Positions 12,163-25,944 of a stretch of 64,000 bases of DNA are shown piece by piece. A model generated the notes under the pieces. That model worked only from the letters and a program-made list of their open reading frames with translations, searched no databases and was not told the origin of the DNA. The stretch is from Azadirachta indica. Lineage: Eukaryota > Streptophyta > Magnoliopsida > Sapindales > Meliaceae. Positions within the stretch are counted from its first letter, which is position 1, and each line of letters begins with the position of its first letter. A program made the translations under genes and the position numbers. The stretch covers positions 12,704,087 through 12,768,086 of the forward strand of contig CM040447.1 of the NCBI GenBank assembly GCA_022749755.1. Reading direction: 5' to 3'.

Positions 12163-13398
12163 CTTTCTCCTGTCCTATATGTTAGCTTACCCTTAAAATG
12201 TTACAGCTAGATTAACGAATATTGTTGTAATAATGAACATATTCGCTGAGAAAATGACAGAATAAAATCGGATTCCACTCTTTTTCAACTGAAACCTCTG
12301 GAACTTCACTTTTTCCTCCTTGAAGCAGTTACTTTTTTCTGAAGGAAGGAGAGACCGAGAGAGGGACCAAAATGACAAAATGAACAACTACTTTTGTCTG
12401 TTGAGAATTTCAGATAAATATGCCAGTGTCACTATCTGACCCTGTGCTGCAATTAAATTACTTTTCTAGCCAAACTACGCTAAGATAATGACTTTTATTG
12501 AAACTTGTTTCCATTTTTTATTTGTGTCGGCAAATTTCATATAAAATGAGACGGCGTACCCTTAGAAAATTTTTTAAAGAAAAGCCCACAATTCTCTATT
12601 CTTTTTTTTTTTAATAAATTTAAATTAAAATACCCAAAACTTTTTCTTTTATCGTAATCTAAACCTTTCGTTGTGTAAAATAGAAACCTTTACATGACAA
12701 AAAGACACTTCAAAGTTGATGTCCTAATCAATTTTAATAGAAATTATATCAGAATATGTCAAATTGTTTAAGAAAATATAAGTCGACATAATTAGTATGG
12801 TTTTGGTTATTTTCCTTATAAACTATCATCACAAAACGTGTATTATGAATGATTTATAATAAGTATAACTTTTATTTAAATTTTTAAACTTGGATTATTG
12901 GTCTAGAATTGACAGTATTGTTAATTTTTTTAAAAAATATTATAATATTTTAATCCATTGGACAAGCCTTTCGTTACTTTTAGAAAGCTTTCGAGATTAT
13001 TGATTTTATTTCCCCAAGTAGCATTATATCATGTAAAAATAGAGTATTATTTTGATAATTTAAAATTATTTTAAGTGGCAAAAAGTTTTTCAATTCTTAA
13101 ATTTACGTAATTTCCACCAAGTGATATCGAAGATATTAAGAAAGTTGGGTGAATTTAACTTCACTTCAAAATTAATTGTTTCCAAAGGAATTACCCGGTT
13201 GGTCTGGCTTGCTGCACATACATGGTCCTTGTGACATTTAGCAATGGGACTCGAATCAATACCGACCATTTTCAGGCCCAGACCAAAGAGCTTCATTCCT
13301 TCTCCCTGCACTTGCTTGCCATTTAAAAGCTTTGATGCACTGGAAGCAGTAGAAATAGAACCGGAGCCTACTGCTGGAACAACAAAAGAAAATTTCAA
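12163..13398. other. Divergent promoter region between DUF21/CBS and HflX genes
   Basis: The two genes point away from each other, so this 1.2-kb interval should hold both promoters. The middle (about 12480-13090) is very AT-rich. Bases 13130-13390 are less AT-rich and carry a 119-codon minus-strand frame that overlaps HflX exon 1. No domain was recognised, so it is not called as a gene. Confidence 0.45.
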
Positions 13399-16300
13399 AT
13401 GTTGAGAGCAATCTCTCTTACGCGAACCCACTTCAGATCCCTGACGCAAACTCTAACTTCTCCATTTTCCCTGCTTTCTTCTTCGTATTCACTAACTTCG
13501 AAGGATCAAAATAACAACAAAGGCAAGGACGATTCCAACGACGTCGTTACACTCTTTAACAGAGACCCAGATGACCCACCACGACTATTCTTGGTCCAGC
13601 CCCGCCTCAGGCCCCCCAAATTCTTGCAAGCCAAGCTTAACGAAGCTCTCTGCCTTGCTAACTCTTTAGAAGAACAGCGTGATGGATACTTTGATACTGA
13701 TTTTTTTGATAAAGAATTGCCCCCTCATGTCGTTGTTCAAAACCCGTCTCTTAAATTGGGCAAAGCTCGTGCAGGTATGCTTGCTTTTGGGTTGGTATTC
13801 TATCCGCGGGTTGGTTTTGATTCATAGATGTTTGATTCTAAGAAAAAGCACTATGTTTGTAGAATACACTTTCCATTATTTTATGTTAAGTACTGTTATG
13901 ATATAAACCCTCTTTCTTAAATGAATTTTCAGTTCTTGCTGTTTTGAATGTAGCTTAAATTTGAGTCGCTTTATGGTCTTCTGCTGTTCATTTTGAACTT
14001 TGGTGAATAGGCTCATAGTTTGGTATGACAAGCTAATAAGTGATGGTGTTTGTTGAATGTTCTGTGTTCAATTCTATCTCTTATATATCTCTTTTGACTG
14101 CGTATAGACACATATTTCGGACCTGGGACAGTACAAGCTATCAAATGCCACCTAAATTCTGCAGAGTCTAAGGCAAGGAACTTGTTTATCTATGCGCTTC
14201 TTAATGGTGCAATTTTGTTTATCTGATTATAAAGAATTTTGAAGCATTTTATTATGGAAGTTCAATTGTAACTGTGTGATTTTATTAGGGCGAAGTGGAT
14301 GCCGTTTTTGTCAATGCTATTCTGTCTGGAATTCAGCAAAGGAATTTGGAGGCAAGTAGTGCCTACTCAATTTCTCTTCTTTTTTTTTTTTTGTTTTTTC
14401 CTTCACTGAAGCAGATTCACACTTTAACTCTCATGCTTTTTGGTATTGTATTTCTGATATCTCCATTGTGATTGGCAGCGAGCTTGGGAAATACCTGTAT
14501 TAGATCGTGTGGGCCTTATAATAGAGATATTTAATGCTCATGCCCACACAAAAGAGGCAAAGCTACAGGTAATGTTGATAGCTTAATCAGAAGTTGTATT
14601 AAATTTCAGTTTGATCTTCTGAGCACCTGCTTCATTGGACATTTTGGTGGTTGCTTGATTTAAACAGGCGGAATTAGCTGCCCTTATGTATAAGAAGAGT
14701 AGGCTGGTTCGTGTTCGTGGCCCAGATGGACGCTATACTTTTGGATCTACTGGGGAAGCTGAAGTTGTTAGTGCACGAGGGTGGGTTATAACCCAGTTTA
14801 TTGTAGAACAATGCAATGCTATTAAATTTTGTGATGATATCTGCTTAGGAATTTTATTGAATAGAAAAATATTCCATTATTTACTAAGTCCATGTTACAA
14901 GAGCACTTTTTTTCGCCACGTTTTTGACTGATGTGAGCTGATGTAATTGTCCTAGGTTTCTGATCAAATAGTAAACACTGTGTAATTACAAATTCTTCAA
15001 TTGGGAATTTTGATAGTCATGTTTAGTGCCATATGCAGTTAGGAGCAGGGTGGAGGCAGAATTCAAAGTTTGGGGGCTATAATGACAAAATGGTAAATTT
15101 TAAGAGGTCAAATTCTAAAACCGGTTTATAAATTAAGGGGAAAAAAGTTTATTTTTTAAAGCTGGAGGGGCCAAAGTGCAAAAAGTGTATCATATAGGTT
15201 TAAATTATAAAATTTGGTGGTGCCTGCTAGGAGCCAGGGCCCCCTCAGGCCCTGCTGTAGCTGCACCACTGGTTAGGAGGCAGCACTCATTCATCAAACC
15301 TGCCCAATTGATTTGTGATGATTTTGGCTCCATCAGAAGAATCCTGGTTAAATCGGGTTTTGTTTGGATTTGTGCATCACCAATTGGCATGAAGTATCCT
15401 GCCTTTTTGGTTATTTTTTATTTCATTTCACTTAGCTTATGATAGCTTCATGCCTCCATGACCTGAACCCTTCTGTGATATCATTCCTATTTATTATTAA
15501 CAAATAATTAGATTGTGACCAGCACCATCATGATCATGTGCTCTTGGAATTTTAGTTTGTAAGGTCGAATTGCTGCATCATTTAAGTAGATTTGATTATC
15601 GTGAGATACACCCAAATGTGCACACTTTTATACATTTAAATTGTGTTACCCTGCATATGTGCGGTTATCGTGAATTGCATTTTTCAGAACAACTATTGAC
15701 GTACATGAATATCAATTGCAGGAGAGGAAGTGGGGGACGTGGCTTTATCAGTGGTGCTGGAGAAACTGAACTTCAACTTCAACGGCGAAGGTTTGCTACT
15801 TGATACTAGTTTCATTAATTTGTCTTTGTAATCAGGTTGCTTTTTGTTACTGTTATTTTCTGTGTGCAAAATAATTGCTTCCTTCAATTTTCTCTAGTCT
15901 GCTTAATCTGTTATGTTTGGTATTTGAATGGTTTTCCTTATCAACTTCTACATGGTTGATGACTTCAGCAGAGTTGGTATTTGTCAAATAAGAAAGTTAA
16001 AGCTGGAAGAAGTCCCTTTCTAACGAATAACATTGTTGGAGAGAATTCTGTATCACTCAGCTTGAAACTTTTAGTGCGAGATATATGTAGTTGAAGATTG
16101 ATTTGTGCATCTTCTTTTGAGATATAAGATGGTCTAAAAATGAAAAGGTTTTGATTCATCTGAGCATGGTTATGTTCTGAAGTTCTTTTCTGGAGACCTT
16201 TATGCCTTTATATGTATTAGAATTTTATCCTACATTTTTAGTTTTGGCGGAAAAATATTCTCCTATGTATATTTCATGTTAAACTTTTCTTGACCCATGC

Positions 16301-19300
16301 CTTTAAGTTGTGTGTATATGTGCCTTCAGTGTTCATTTTAAAGTTCACACAAGGTTTTGGCAGAGGCAGTTTCTGTAGCATTATGACACTGTCTCGGGGG
16401 CAGATAAAGTGCGGTAATTGATGATTCACTATTATCTTGCCAAGGCAATGTATTGTAGACCTTCCGTTGTCTTCTTCTTCTATCTCTCTCATTTTACTTC
16501 CCATTAGATGTCTTTACCATTGCGTTATTGATCAATGCAAACAAATGGAGGGTTGCAAATTGTCCTAGGAAAAGTGCAAAAGCTAGCATTGGCATTTGGG
16601 AGAATTCTCAGTTGGAACTTGTCACTTAAGATGGAAGGAATAATTACCCTCCTCATATACTGAAGTGTTTGTATCAGTTTAGTGTGGTCTGTTGTGGGGT
16701 AATAGTGTGGTTTTAACTTGACCTGAAAAAGTCGTTTTAGCATTTTCTTGTTTTTCTGGGTTCCTTTTTGGACTAATGAAGAGTTGTCCTCGTGTTGGTT
16801 GCACAATTTAGGTCCCTTGACTTAGCTTTTCTAACCTTATATAAAGCTATCTATTAGTGGTATGAAAGATGCAGATAAAATAAAGAAAGAAAAATGTGTA
16901 CACTTTCTTGTTTGTGTGGTATGAAGTGGTCTGTGCTTCCTGTGATGCGTGATGCACCAATTCTGGCATGTGTCCCGAAAATCCTAAGTTTCTTTTTTTT
17001 TCCCCCTTCTCTCTCTCTCGCTTCTTTTTTTCGTATTTTTTTTTCATTGCTGATGTTCTGTAAACCTATTCTACTACTGTTTGAGGCTTTGAGCTTCGTC
17101 TGCCAGATTTATTTCTCAATTATTTTTTCTTTGGCATCAGTTTGGTGCCAATGATTGCCTGGTTTATTCGCTGCATTTCTAGGTTTTGTTATTTATATAT
17201 GACTCCCCTCTCCCTCTGCCACCAATCCACACTCCTCTGCAAAAGAAGAAAGGGTTAAACTAGTGTATATCCACTGTAATCACAGAATATTAGAGCGGCG
17301 GAGTCATTTGTTATCCCAAATTGAAGAAGTTCGTCGTACTCGAGCTTTGCAACGGGCTGCTCGTAGGAGACATGGTGGACGAGATGGCCATGGTTTAGCT
17401 ACTGTTGCCATTGTAGGGTACACGAATGCTGTAGGTGGTCAAAATCTGTTTTAATGTTTTTCTTCCACTTCTGTAAAAGTAGGTGAACATGCTGTTTATA
17501 ATATTTCATTTCCTGTGGACAGGGAAAATCAACGTTAGTTAGTGCGCTCGCTGACAGTGATCTATATAGTGATGCACGGTATTTCTTCACCGTTAAACAT
17601 TTGTTTATTTAGATGTTGATTCTTTGTCATAATTAAGTTTGAAGTTAAATTTGTACTTTCAATGGTTTGTTTATACACTGTGGACATTGAACTTGTGCAG
17701 ATTGTTTGCCACATTGGATCCCCGATTAAAGAGCGTTATTCTTCCTTCAAGGTATCTTTATAATATATAAACCTAATTTGGGTTGTCTCATTAAAAAATG
17801 TGATGGTGAAAATAAAAATACTGCTCTGATTTTATTATGTGTATGACATTCAGGAGAAAAGTGCTTCTTAGTGATACAGTGGGATTTATTTCGGATTTGC
17901 CCATACAGGTAACTGAAAAGCACGAGGAACTGCTTTGTTTATTACATAATTTAGTGCATTGTCCTTTATCATTTACAGAACATACTTTTGTAGTTGGTGG
18001 ATGCATTTCATGCTACATTGGAAGAAGTTGTGGAAGCCGATCTCCTTGTGGTATGAATATCCTTCTGTCTCTTTTACTGGAGTTCAAAATTTTTCTTCTC
18101 TTGTCTGTATTATAAGGCTTACGTGCTTCCCAGTTACGAATATTTTAAGTTGCTATTGCTGTTTGGAGAATATTTTGATGGATTAACAGCATAATTGGGT
18201 AGGAAATTAATGAATGAATGATAGCATAATTCTCCAAATGATTGAATGGATTTGACAAAGAGACTATCATACAACTGCTTCAAAACCTAAAAACAATAAG
18301 ATATTATGACTTATTTCTTAAATTTATAATTATTTTTTATCCTTTGTTAAGAGTTATTTTCTATACTATAATTATCCGAAATTTCCACCTTTGAAAAGAA
18401 AATGAAATTTGGTTCCATCCCTTCTTCTACCAGCTTCCTTGCAACATACTACTTTTACCGCATATATCAAAAAAATGTTAAAACTATAGAAATAAAGTAT
18501 TCAGTTGAGAACATTGCCACTCTGTAGATTGAACCCTTAATGAATTTTCACATCTCCATGTAGCATGTTTTAGATTGCACTGCTCCCAATCTTGAAGAGC
18601 ATCGCTCAACAGTTTTGCAAGTTCTTCAACAAGTAGGAGTTTCAGAGGAGAAGCTTAAGAATATGGTTGAAGTCTGGAATAAGGTACTACAACACAATTT
18701 TTTAACCTAACCGAAAGAAAGAAAAGTGATGAATAGAAAGAATAAACCATCAAAATTTGATATTTATGATTTTGCGGATATCTCAGATTGATTATCATGA
18801 TGAAGAAAAGGGTGATGTTGAATGTATAGACGTTGGTGATATCACTAGCTTCTCAGGAGCAGAAGACGACGCTGGTTCTTTGTCAGGACCCAAACATGAA
18901 GATTTGACATCTAAGCTAGTAGATGGAGACGATGCTGATGGCGTTTATGCTGAGAACAATGATAGCATTGTGTCCGAGTTGTCACCTGGGGATCTTCGAG
19001 ACACCACAGATAAAAACCAAGGTGCCTACTCTGATGGCTGGTTACTGTCTGGAGATGAACAGGACAATGTGGAAGAATACTGGAAGACTGTGGAGGACCA
19101 ACAACCCGAGTCCATTAATGATGTCTGCAGGACGGAAAAAGATTCCCAATCTGAAGATCAGCATGCTCCAGATGTCAAAATATCTGCCATAACAGGAGTT
19201 GGTTTGCAAGAGCTGTTGGAGATAATTGATGAAAGGCTGAAGACACTGGATGATAAGCGAAAGTCTTCAAATGTAGTCGAAAGAGATTTCTTTAATAAAA

Positions 19301-19350
19301 AGTGGAGGCCTCCTCGTAGGGAGGACAGTACTGTATCTGTTGAACAGTAG
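13399..19350 (+). CDS. HFLX: HflX-type GTP-binding protein, organellar (At3g49725-like)
   Basis: Thirteen exons join in frame (about 607 aa): 13399-13774, 14108-14172, 14289-14351, 14479-14568, 14668-14780, 15722-15790, 17286-17430, 17523-17578, 17701-17751, 17854-17908, 17994-18050, 18564-18683 and 18787-19350. Introns 2 and 3 use GC donors. The N-terminus looks like a transit peptide (Arg, Thr and Ser rich). The HflX N-terminal domain carries FNAHAHTKEAKLQ, followed by the GRGSGGRGFISGAGETE linker. G1 is GYTNAGKS (about 303-310), G3 DTVG (350-353), G4 NKID (419-422) and G5 SAI (about 553). Bacterial HflX splits stalled ribosomes, so an organelle ribosome role is inferred. About 125 acidic residues separate G4 from G5, far more than in bacterial HflX. 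Confidence 0.92.
15040..15290. mobile_element. Probable degraded transposable element fragment inside HflX intron 5
   Basis: Within the intron 14781-15721 this stretch differs in composition from its surroundings. It has runs such as GGGGCCAAAGTGCAAAAAG and a GC-rich end containing GGGCCCCCTCAGGCCCTG and GCTGCACCACTGG. Such sequences are familiar from degraded plant retroelements. No terminal repeats or coding domain are visible, so the class is undetermined. Confidence 0.4.
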
Positions 19351-21131
19351 GATGTTTCATGGAATACACTTGCTGCTTGGCATGAATCAACAACTTAAAA
19401 GGTAATCTCTTTTCTAATGCACATTTATTGTATGAAGTATCTGGGATGGGAGAATAATGTATACGCAACACACACGGAAAAGTTTTCAAAGTAAGCCTAT
19501 TAAGTTTGATAATACCCGGGTATCCTGATGCATACTGGAAGATACTCTGGCTGGGAGTGTTTTAGATGTTCTTTCGTTGCAGTAGTGTAATTGTATAGTA
19601 TACGGTTTTTCTCGGGCAATTTTGTTTAGACTTTGGTCTTATACTCTTGTTATTAAATGTGAGGGCCTATGTATAATTATAATGTACACGTCTGACAAAT
19701 GACAAATAAGAAAAATATATGTTTAACCTGATCAAATCAGCAGAATTGTAATATATATTGGTAAAACATTGCGAATTATTTGTTTAATTTTTCACATTAA
19801 ATTTTAAATGAGGTTTTTGTTAGTACCAATATTAAAATTAGAACACCTAGATTGCTTGATCGGATTCATTTTTATATAGAGAGGTAATTACTCTCACAAA
19901 AACAAATTTAACTCTTTAAACTTTAAGTTGTGATATAAGTGGTGAACCAAAGCGAACGGTGGTTGTTAATTGTTAGTTTTATATGAGGATTTGTTTTTTT
20001 AAAAAATATATATATATATATATAAATTATATTTATAATTTATAGATATTAGATTGAAGATTTATTAAAAATAAAAACTTTAATTAAATTTAATTTGACG
20101 ATGTGCATAAAATTTACATTTAATTTAAATAAAAATAATTAAATTTAATTTGACGGCCCTTGAAAATTTGAATTGAATTTAATTTAATTGAAACTAATTT
20201 TGACTAAATAAGCGGAAAGAATGAATCCTTGCCCTTGAAAAGAAGGTAGGTGATCAGCTGAAATGAGGTTTTTGGTTATGGTTATTTGTGGGAAATACAT
20301 AAGCATTGGGATTATTAGTTTAGTCAACATCACGCACCGACAAGTGCTTAAGCACAGGTGAGTGGGCATAATTAGTAATGGGGTTGATTATTTTCATTGT
20401 AAAAATATTGATCAATTGGACAGCTTCGAAGTAGTATTTTATTTTATGTTTTTATTTATTTATTTATTTATAAAACAACAACGTTGCTCTTCGTTAATTT
20501 TCTTTTAATTTTTGTTATTTTAGTTGGCGGTATTTTATTATGTAAAATAATTCAAATAAACTAATTATAATACCAGTGGAATTGATTTCACTATAGATAT
20601 GGAAGAGGATATTGACAGCGTAAACAAAAACCAAATGACGAACTAAATGCCTATAATTTCAGTAATCTAATACCGTGATACAAAGTCATATTCTTATATA
20701 ACATTTTCTAGTACGGTTGACGTAATGAAGTATAATTATAGAATAGAATTATTCTCTAGACATGAATATATTTGTAGAATATCTTACTTCATAGAGAAAA
20801 ATTGCGACAGTGGGGAATTATTTTTCTGACATCAATCATTTTATAAAGGGAAAATCTCATACATCCTCGCATGATCTAGTCCGTTTACTTTGGACGCGGA
20901 TTGACGTACCAAACGGAGCCGTTTAGTTTCACCGCCAACTGCCGACAACACGCTACGCGGGATGCGAGCTTACTCATTATAGTTATACCTTCGCACGACT
21001 CAAAAAGGCGCATTCAATTCAACCATGTAAATATCATTATTTACAGTAGTAAACATTTAAAAAAAAAAAAAAATTTTGAGAATACGCAAAGTCTCCACTG
21101 CTCTTAAATTCAACTAGTTGCTAACTTTTAG
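19351..21131. other. Intergenic, HflX 3' UTR and AT-rich spacer
   Basis: After the HflX stop there is about 400 bases of likely 3' UTR. An AT-rich spacer follows, with a (TA)n run near 20006-20024 and partly repeated AATTTAATTTGACG blocks near 20090-20155. Bases 20870-21010 are GC-richer and lie just upstream of the next gene. No gene is seen. Confidence 0.45.
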
Positions 21132-21140
21132 TATATAATA
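21132..21140 (+). promoter_or_regulatory. Candidate TATA box of the CGR gene
   Basis: TATATAATA stands about 215 bases before the start codon. A possible 5' UTR intron (donor near 21216, acceptor CAG at about 21313-21315) would account for the long leader. This is inferred from sequence match and position only. Confidence 0.35.
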
Positions 21141-21354
21141 GCTAAAGCTAACAAAGCTCCTAACTTAGATCCAAGATCTGATTCGTTAATGCTGTCCGCT
21201 CATTTCTCGATCTGAGGTGATTGCTCATTGCTCTGTTCTTTCACCGTATTGTTCTCCATTTCATTCTTTATCGATCTGTTTACCGTTGAATTATTCAAAT
21301 TCTTGCTAATCTGCAGTGTCTATTGAAATCAGCGTGCTTAAGTCTTCCTCAGTC

Positions 21355-24300
21355 ATGTCGAGGCGACCAGTGAGTTCCGCGCGGCGTTTGGTGGATACTG
21401 GAAGCTTTCCGTTTTCCGGAGCATTGCAGTCTAAATCACGATCTAATCCTTTGTTATCCATCGGCCTTGTCCTCGTGGTACTACTACTAATTTCGTATTC
21501 CTTTTTGCCATTTCATTATATGCCGTCTGTTATAAAGCCTAATTTCTACTCATTTTTCCTCTTAATCTCACAGGGAGCATTCCTTCTTATCGGATATGCA
21601 TGCAGTGGCTCGGGTAAGTGTGTGTGCCATGGATTAATATGACTTATTACCTTGTATAGTTATCAAATGGCTGTGTTTTCTATTTTGGTTTTGCGCACGT
21701 TGTATTCAGGAAATTGATTATGTTGTATACTTTTGTTTCAATACAGGTATTTTTGGAGGTGACAATGGAGCTGTTAGTAGGATCCAAGGTAAATTATGTT
21801 CGCCTTTTTCTCGTTGTGTTTCATGCTTGAGAATTTCGATTCGATTTAGTGTACGCTGGAGGTCGCTCTTTGTTCCTGCTTCTCATGAATGACTCTAGTA
21901 TGGAGTTTTGGGATAATGATCTGTATTTTAAATACTTAAAATCAGATTAGGATATTATACTTGACTGATTTCTGTTGTTTAGTTTACATAATTTTAGCTA
22001 ATTGTCCAGATGTGATTGAGATGGTTGTGGAGAGTCCTTTAATTGTATAGATTTCTTAGATCATGTTATCAGGACCAGCTTGTTACTAGTCTTTCTTTTC
22101 ATCACGTTCTTTTTAGCGGAATAGCCTCTCACAGTGATCTTCCTTCATGGCAAGAGAGCACAACTGCACCCAATTAGGCATCCTTTTTCCTAATTCATGT
22201 TTTGTGCCTTTTACTAGTTCCTGGTGTTAGAGCTGTGATATTGGTCTGATAAAGAGATAAAACAGTAAATTATTTTTTGTGAAATGTCTATAAGTTGAAG
22301 ACCAATTTAGGCTTTATTTTTTTGATCTAGCACTTTAAAGATTTCCTTTTTTTGATACCTGCTTTAAATATGATTTCGTGTAGTGTTAGTTTCTACTATT
22401 ATTTTCAAATATTGATAATTCTTGAAAGATGCATTTCCTTTGGTTAAAAAGTTAAAACTGACTACAGAAGCAACTGTTACATGGGTTACCTTTCTTTTGG
22501 AGTTCGTAGCTAGAAAAACCAATAATCAACTAGACAAAGCATTTTGCCTTACTAGAACTTTTATATTAGAGAATAATTCTCTACTCTTTTGCAATTTATC
22601 CCTGTTAGTTCAGAACCTTGGGTACAACATCTGCTCATCCCAATGGTATATTCAAAGTGCAGGATATGTGCCTATTTGAGCAATTTAAATATCTGATAAT
22701 TTTATATATATAATATCAAATTTGACTTCCATTTCAGTTCACAACTAAATGTATGGGCAAAGGATGTTTAAACAACTGCACTAAAGCAATTCTTTTCATT
22801 TTTAACTAATCTTACAAGGTACCTTTATTCTGTAGGTGACTTTTCTTGCACATTAGAAGTCCAGAGAGCTATACCCATTCTAAAGAAAGTATATGGCGAT
22901 AGCATGCGTAAAGTTTTACATGTAGGCCCTGATACCTGTTCTGTGGTCTCTTCACTGTTGAAAGAAGAGGAGACTGAGGCCTGGGGTGTAGAACCATATG
23001 ATATAGAAGATGCTGATGCAAGGTGCAAGAACCTTGTGCACAAAGGCATTGTGCGTGTAGCTGACATCAAGTTTCCTTTGCCCTACCGTGCAAAGTCATT
23101 TCCTCTTGTTATTGTATCAGACGCTCTAGATTACTTGTCCCCAAAATACCTAAACAAAACGCTTCCGGATTTGGCAAGGGTGGCTTCTGATGGTCTTGTT
23201 ATTTTTGCAGGTAATTTCCTTATGATTCACCCTGTGAAAATTAATTCAGACATAAATAATGCACGCATGTTTATATAACTCATTGGACTTGCAACAAAAT
23301 TCAGTTAAGAAGTTTAGTTTCTCTCTTTGTAGGTGCCTCTCTTGTGCGTGAGCATGCACAAAAGAACAGCCAAGAGTGCAACACTGTACATTGGTACAAT
23401 AAGTGTAATACTATAGATACTAGATTATCATTATACCTAATAGTGTCTGTTCATCATATCTAACAATAGTAGTTGTATTACACTGTAAATTTGACATGTG
23501 CTTTTCCATAGGCCATGAACACGTCATTCCTTCCGTTTTGTGATAGTTCATTAAGACAATGCTCATAGTTTTTCTCTTAGGTTGAACCTATTAATGTGGC
23601 CCCTGAATGCCTCAGCATTTTGATTGATATAAAATATAAACATGCTACTATCTATTTCATTTCTGGTTCATTATGATTTTGACTGACTTTATTTCATGTT
23701 TAGGTTACCCTGGTCAACAAAGGGCTAAAGTTGCAGAATTATCCAAATTTGGGCGCCCAGTAAGTGGATTTCTGTTGGTTTTATTATCACTCTGCTCTTT
23801 GATTTGATTACTTGGCAGTGGAAGTGGCTATAAATGAACTCTAAGTTCTTTCTTGTCAAAACCTTGAATCTCTGACAGTGTACCAACGGGATAAGTAGAG
23901 AAGAACCAAAGGGTTAAAAATCAATGATTTGAATTCTGTCATGATTGGGCCTGAATTGCACTGTCCTTTCATTAAATTCAAAACCAGTAGCACAATAAGA
24001 GGGTAATATGGTAACAGGGATTTTTCATGTAAATAGCCCTCAAAAACCCATACACATCCATATGTCATTCTTGAATTTTTGTACGAATATACCAATTAAG
24101 GAGAGAAAGGTCTAGAATACCTTTATTGAGGTTAGAAAAATAAAATAAGTCCCTCCACTCTTTCCGAGTTTTGTTCATCAACAAATCTACAATTTTAACT
24201 TTATGACCTTTGATTGTGGCATTCTTTTTGTATGTCCTTTTTGCAATGCAAATGTATGTAAAATATTAATGCATCACGCACCACAAATATGCAGATAACT

Positions 24301-25219
24301 GACTAAAATTTCACTGCAATGCAATTTAGAATTAGTTCATGTATTCCAGATGGTCATGTATTATAGACTATCTTGTACACAGCTGTCTTGAATACACAAT
24401 AGTAGTACACAAGATAATCTAGATTACAAGACCTTCTAGGATACAAGACTCTTTTATTCAAGCCCTTGACAATCTTTATCAAATTTCCATAAGCCAATAC
24501 GTCCTAAATTATTATCATCAACTAACACAAGTTTTAGTTTTTTCTTTATGATTTCAGCCACCAATAGAATCAATTCTATCTAGTTTTATGATTTTGGAAA
24601 CAAAATGCTAGATTTCACAATTTTTTAGTTGTGAATGAAGGACTCCCAAGTTTTGTTTGATGCAGTTTTGCTGTGAGAGTAATTTGACAACTTTGCATAC
24701 TATTTGAGATAGTCATGTAATGTAGATTATTCCGGGTAGCTTCATATAATATCTCACTTTTCATGGCATATTGTATGCAAGCCCCTTCTGGTAACACAGG
24801 TGAGAGGATGTTGATTACAAACAAAAGAACCAAAGTAACAAAGATATACGCATACAAAACACTCGAAAATTTCAAATAAGGAAAATAATGAAGGACAGTT
24901 GAAACAACAAATGCCTGAAACTAAGAAACCTTAAATTCCATGATATTATATCATTGTTGCTCAATTTGTGCTTGGTTTAATGTACTGTGTTCATTTTCTG
25001 AAATATTATCAACACTAGTTATCACTGTTTGGTATTACAAATGACATTTTTGTTTCATTTTTGAAGGCAAAAATGCGAAGCTCATCTTGGTGGATTCGCT
25101 ACTTTGTCCAGACAAATGTAGAAGAAAATGAACCTGCTGTAAAGAAGTTTGAGCAGGCAGCATCCAAGAAGTCATATACGCCAAGCTGTCAAGTTTTCCA
25201 CCTCAAACCATTAAGATAA
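21355..25219 (+). CDS. CGR2: Golgi pectin methyltransferase of the CGR2/CGR3 family
   Basis: Six exons join in frame: 21355-21477, 21574-21613, 21747-21788, 22836-23210, 23704-23759 and 25067-25219, giving about 262 residues. It has a short basic N-terminus (MSRRPVSSARR), a single signal anchor at about 33-52, and a lumenal methyltransferase-like domain with VLHVGPDT (about 95-102) and the EAWGVEPYDIEDAD block. It ends CQVFHLKPLR. This matches from memory Arabidopsis CGR2 (At3g49720) and CGR3 (At5g65810), which promote homogalacturonan methyl-esterification in the Golgi. The start is the ATG that gives the M(A/S)RR N-terminus; an upstream in-frame ATG at 21316 would add 13 residues and is probably in the leader. 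Intron 5 is 1.3 kb. The gene is intact. Confidence 0.93.
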
Positions 25220-25944
25220 AAGGTTCATTAGGTTTTACATAATTTTCCTTCACCTAAATTTAGAAGTCCCCTAGAAAAGTAAAAAACAAATGCTTTCATT
25301 TTAAACTATGTATGTTGGGTGATTAAGTTGATAAAAAAAAAATGGTGGTATCACCTATGTTGTGAACATTAACATTATACAGTCAATATTTATTAATTTA
25401 ATTGGTGGGTAATATTTTTATTTCTCATTTTGATGCGTGCACTTAGTTCAATTTGGCATTATGTGATCTGGCTGTTTCTTCATCTTTTGTATCATTACAG
25501 ATGTGCTATCGTATGCATTGCCCTTTGGAAGTGTCAAATGCTCCTAAGCAGCCGTGATCTGTTCAAGAAATGAAAAAACGCTATATTCTTTGCTATTGAA
25601 GTCTTTTAAGAAGTTTGGATATCTCTGTTGCAAATTGCATAATATAGTAAATCAGAGGAGAATCAAAATTGAAAATACAATTAATCTGTGACAATAACAA
25701 ATTCTTGCTTGACAGTAAATTTAAGCTACGCTATGGACTAATTGATTGCGTTGCAAAATTTTAATGGCTTTCTTTCTTTCTTTTTTTTTTGTTTTCTTCC
25801 TTTTATCATGGTTGATGTCATCACTATCAGTTTGGAAACAGCTACAGAGTAAGCTTTTGTTCATTATCATTCCTCTGTCGCTGACTTTGTGACTGCAAAT
25901 TCTCCCATGAAAACAAAAAAAAGAAGGTTGGATCCGAAGCATTT
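25220..25944. other. Convergent 3' region between CGR and DYW-PPR genes
   Basis: The region holds the 3' UTRs of two convergent genes. A pyrimidine tract lies at about 25768-25803. The minus-strand frames here are extensions or shadows of the PPR gene's downstream sequence. No separate gene is seen. Confidence 0.5.

Noticed and set aside
13090..13449. 119-codon minus-strand frame overlapping HflX exon 1
   Set aside because: No domain, no recognised homologue, and it runs antisense into a well-supported exon. Its length is within chance for the less AT-rich leader region.
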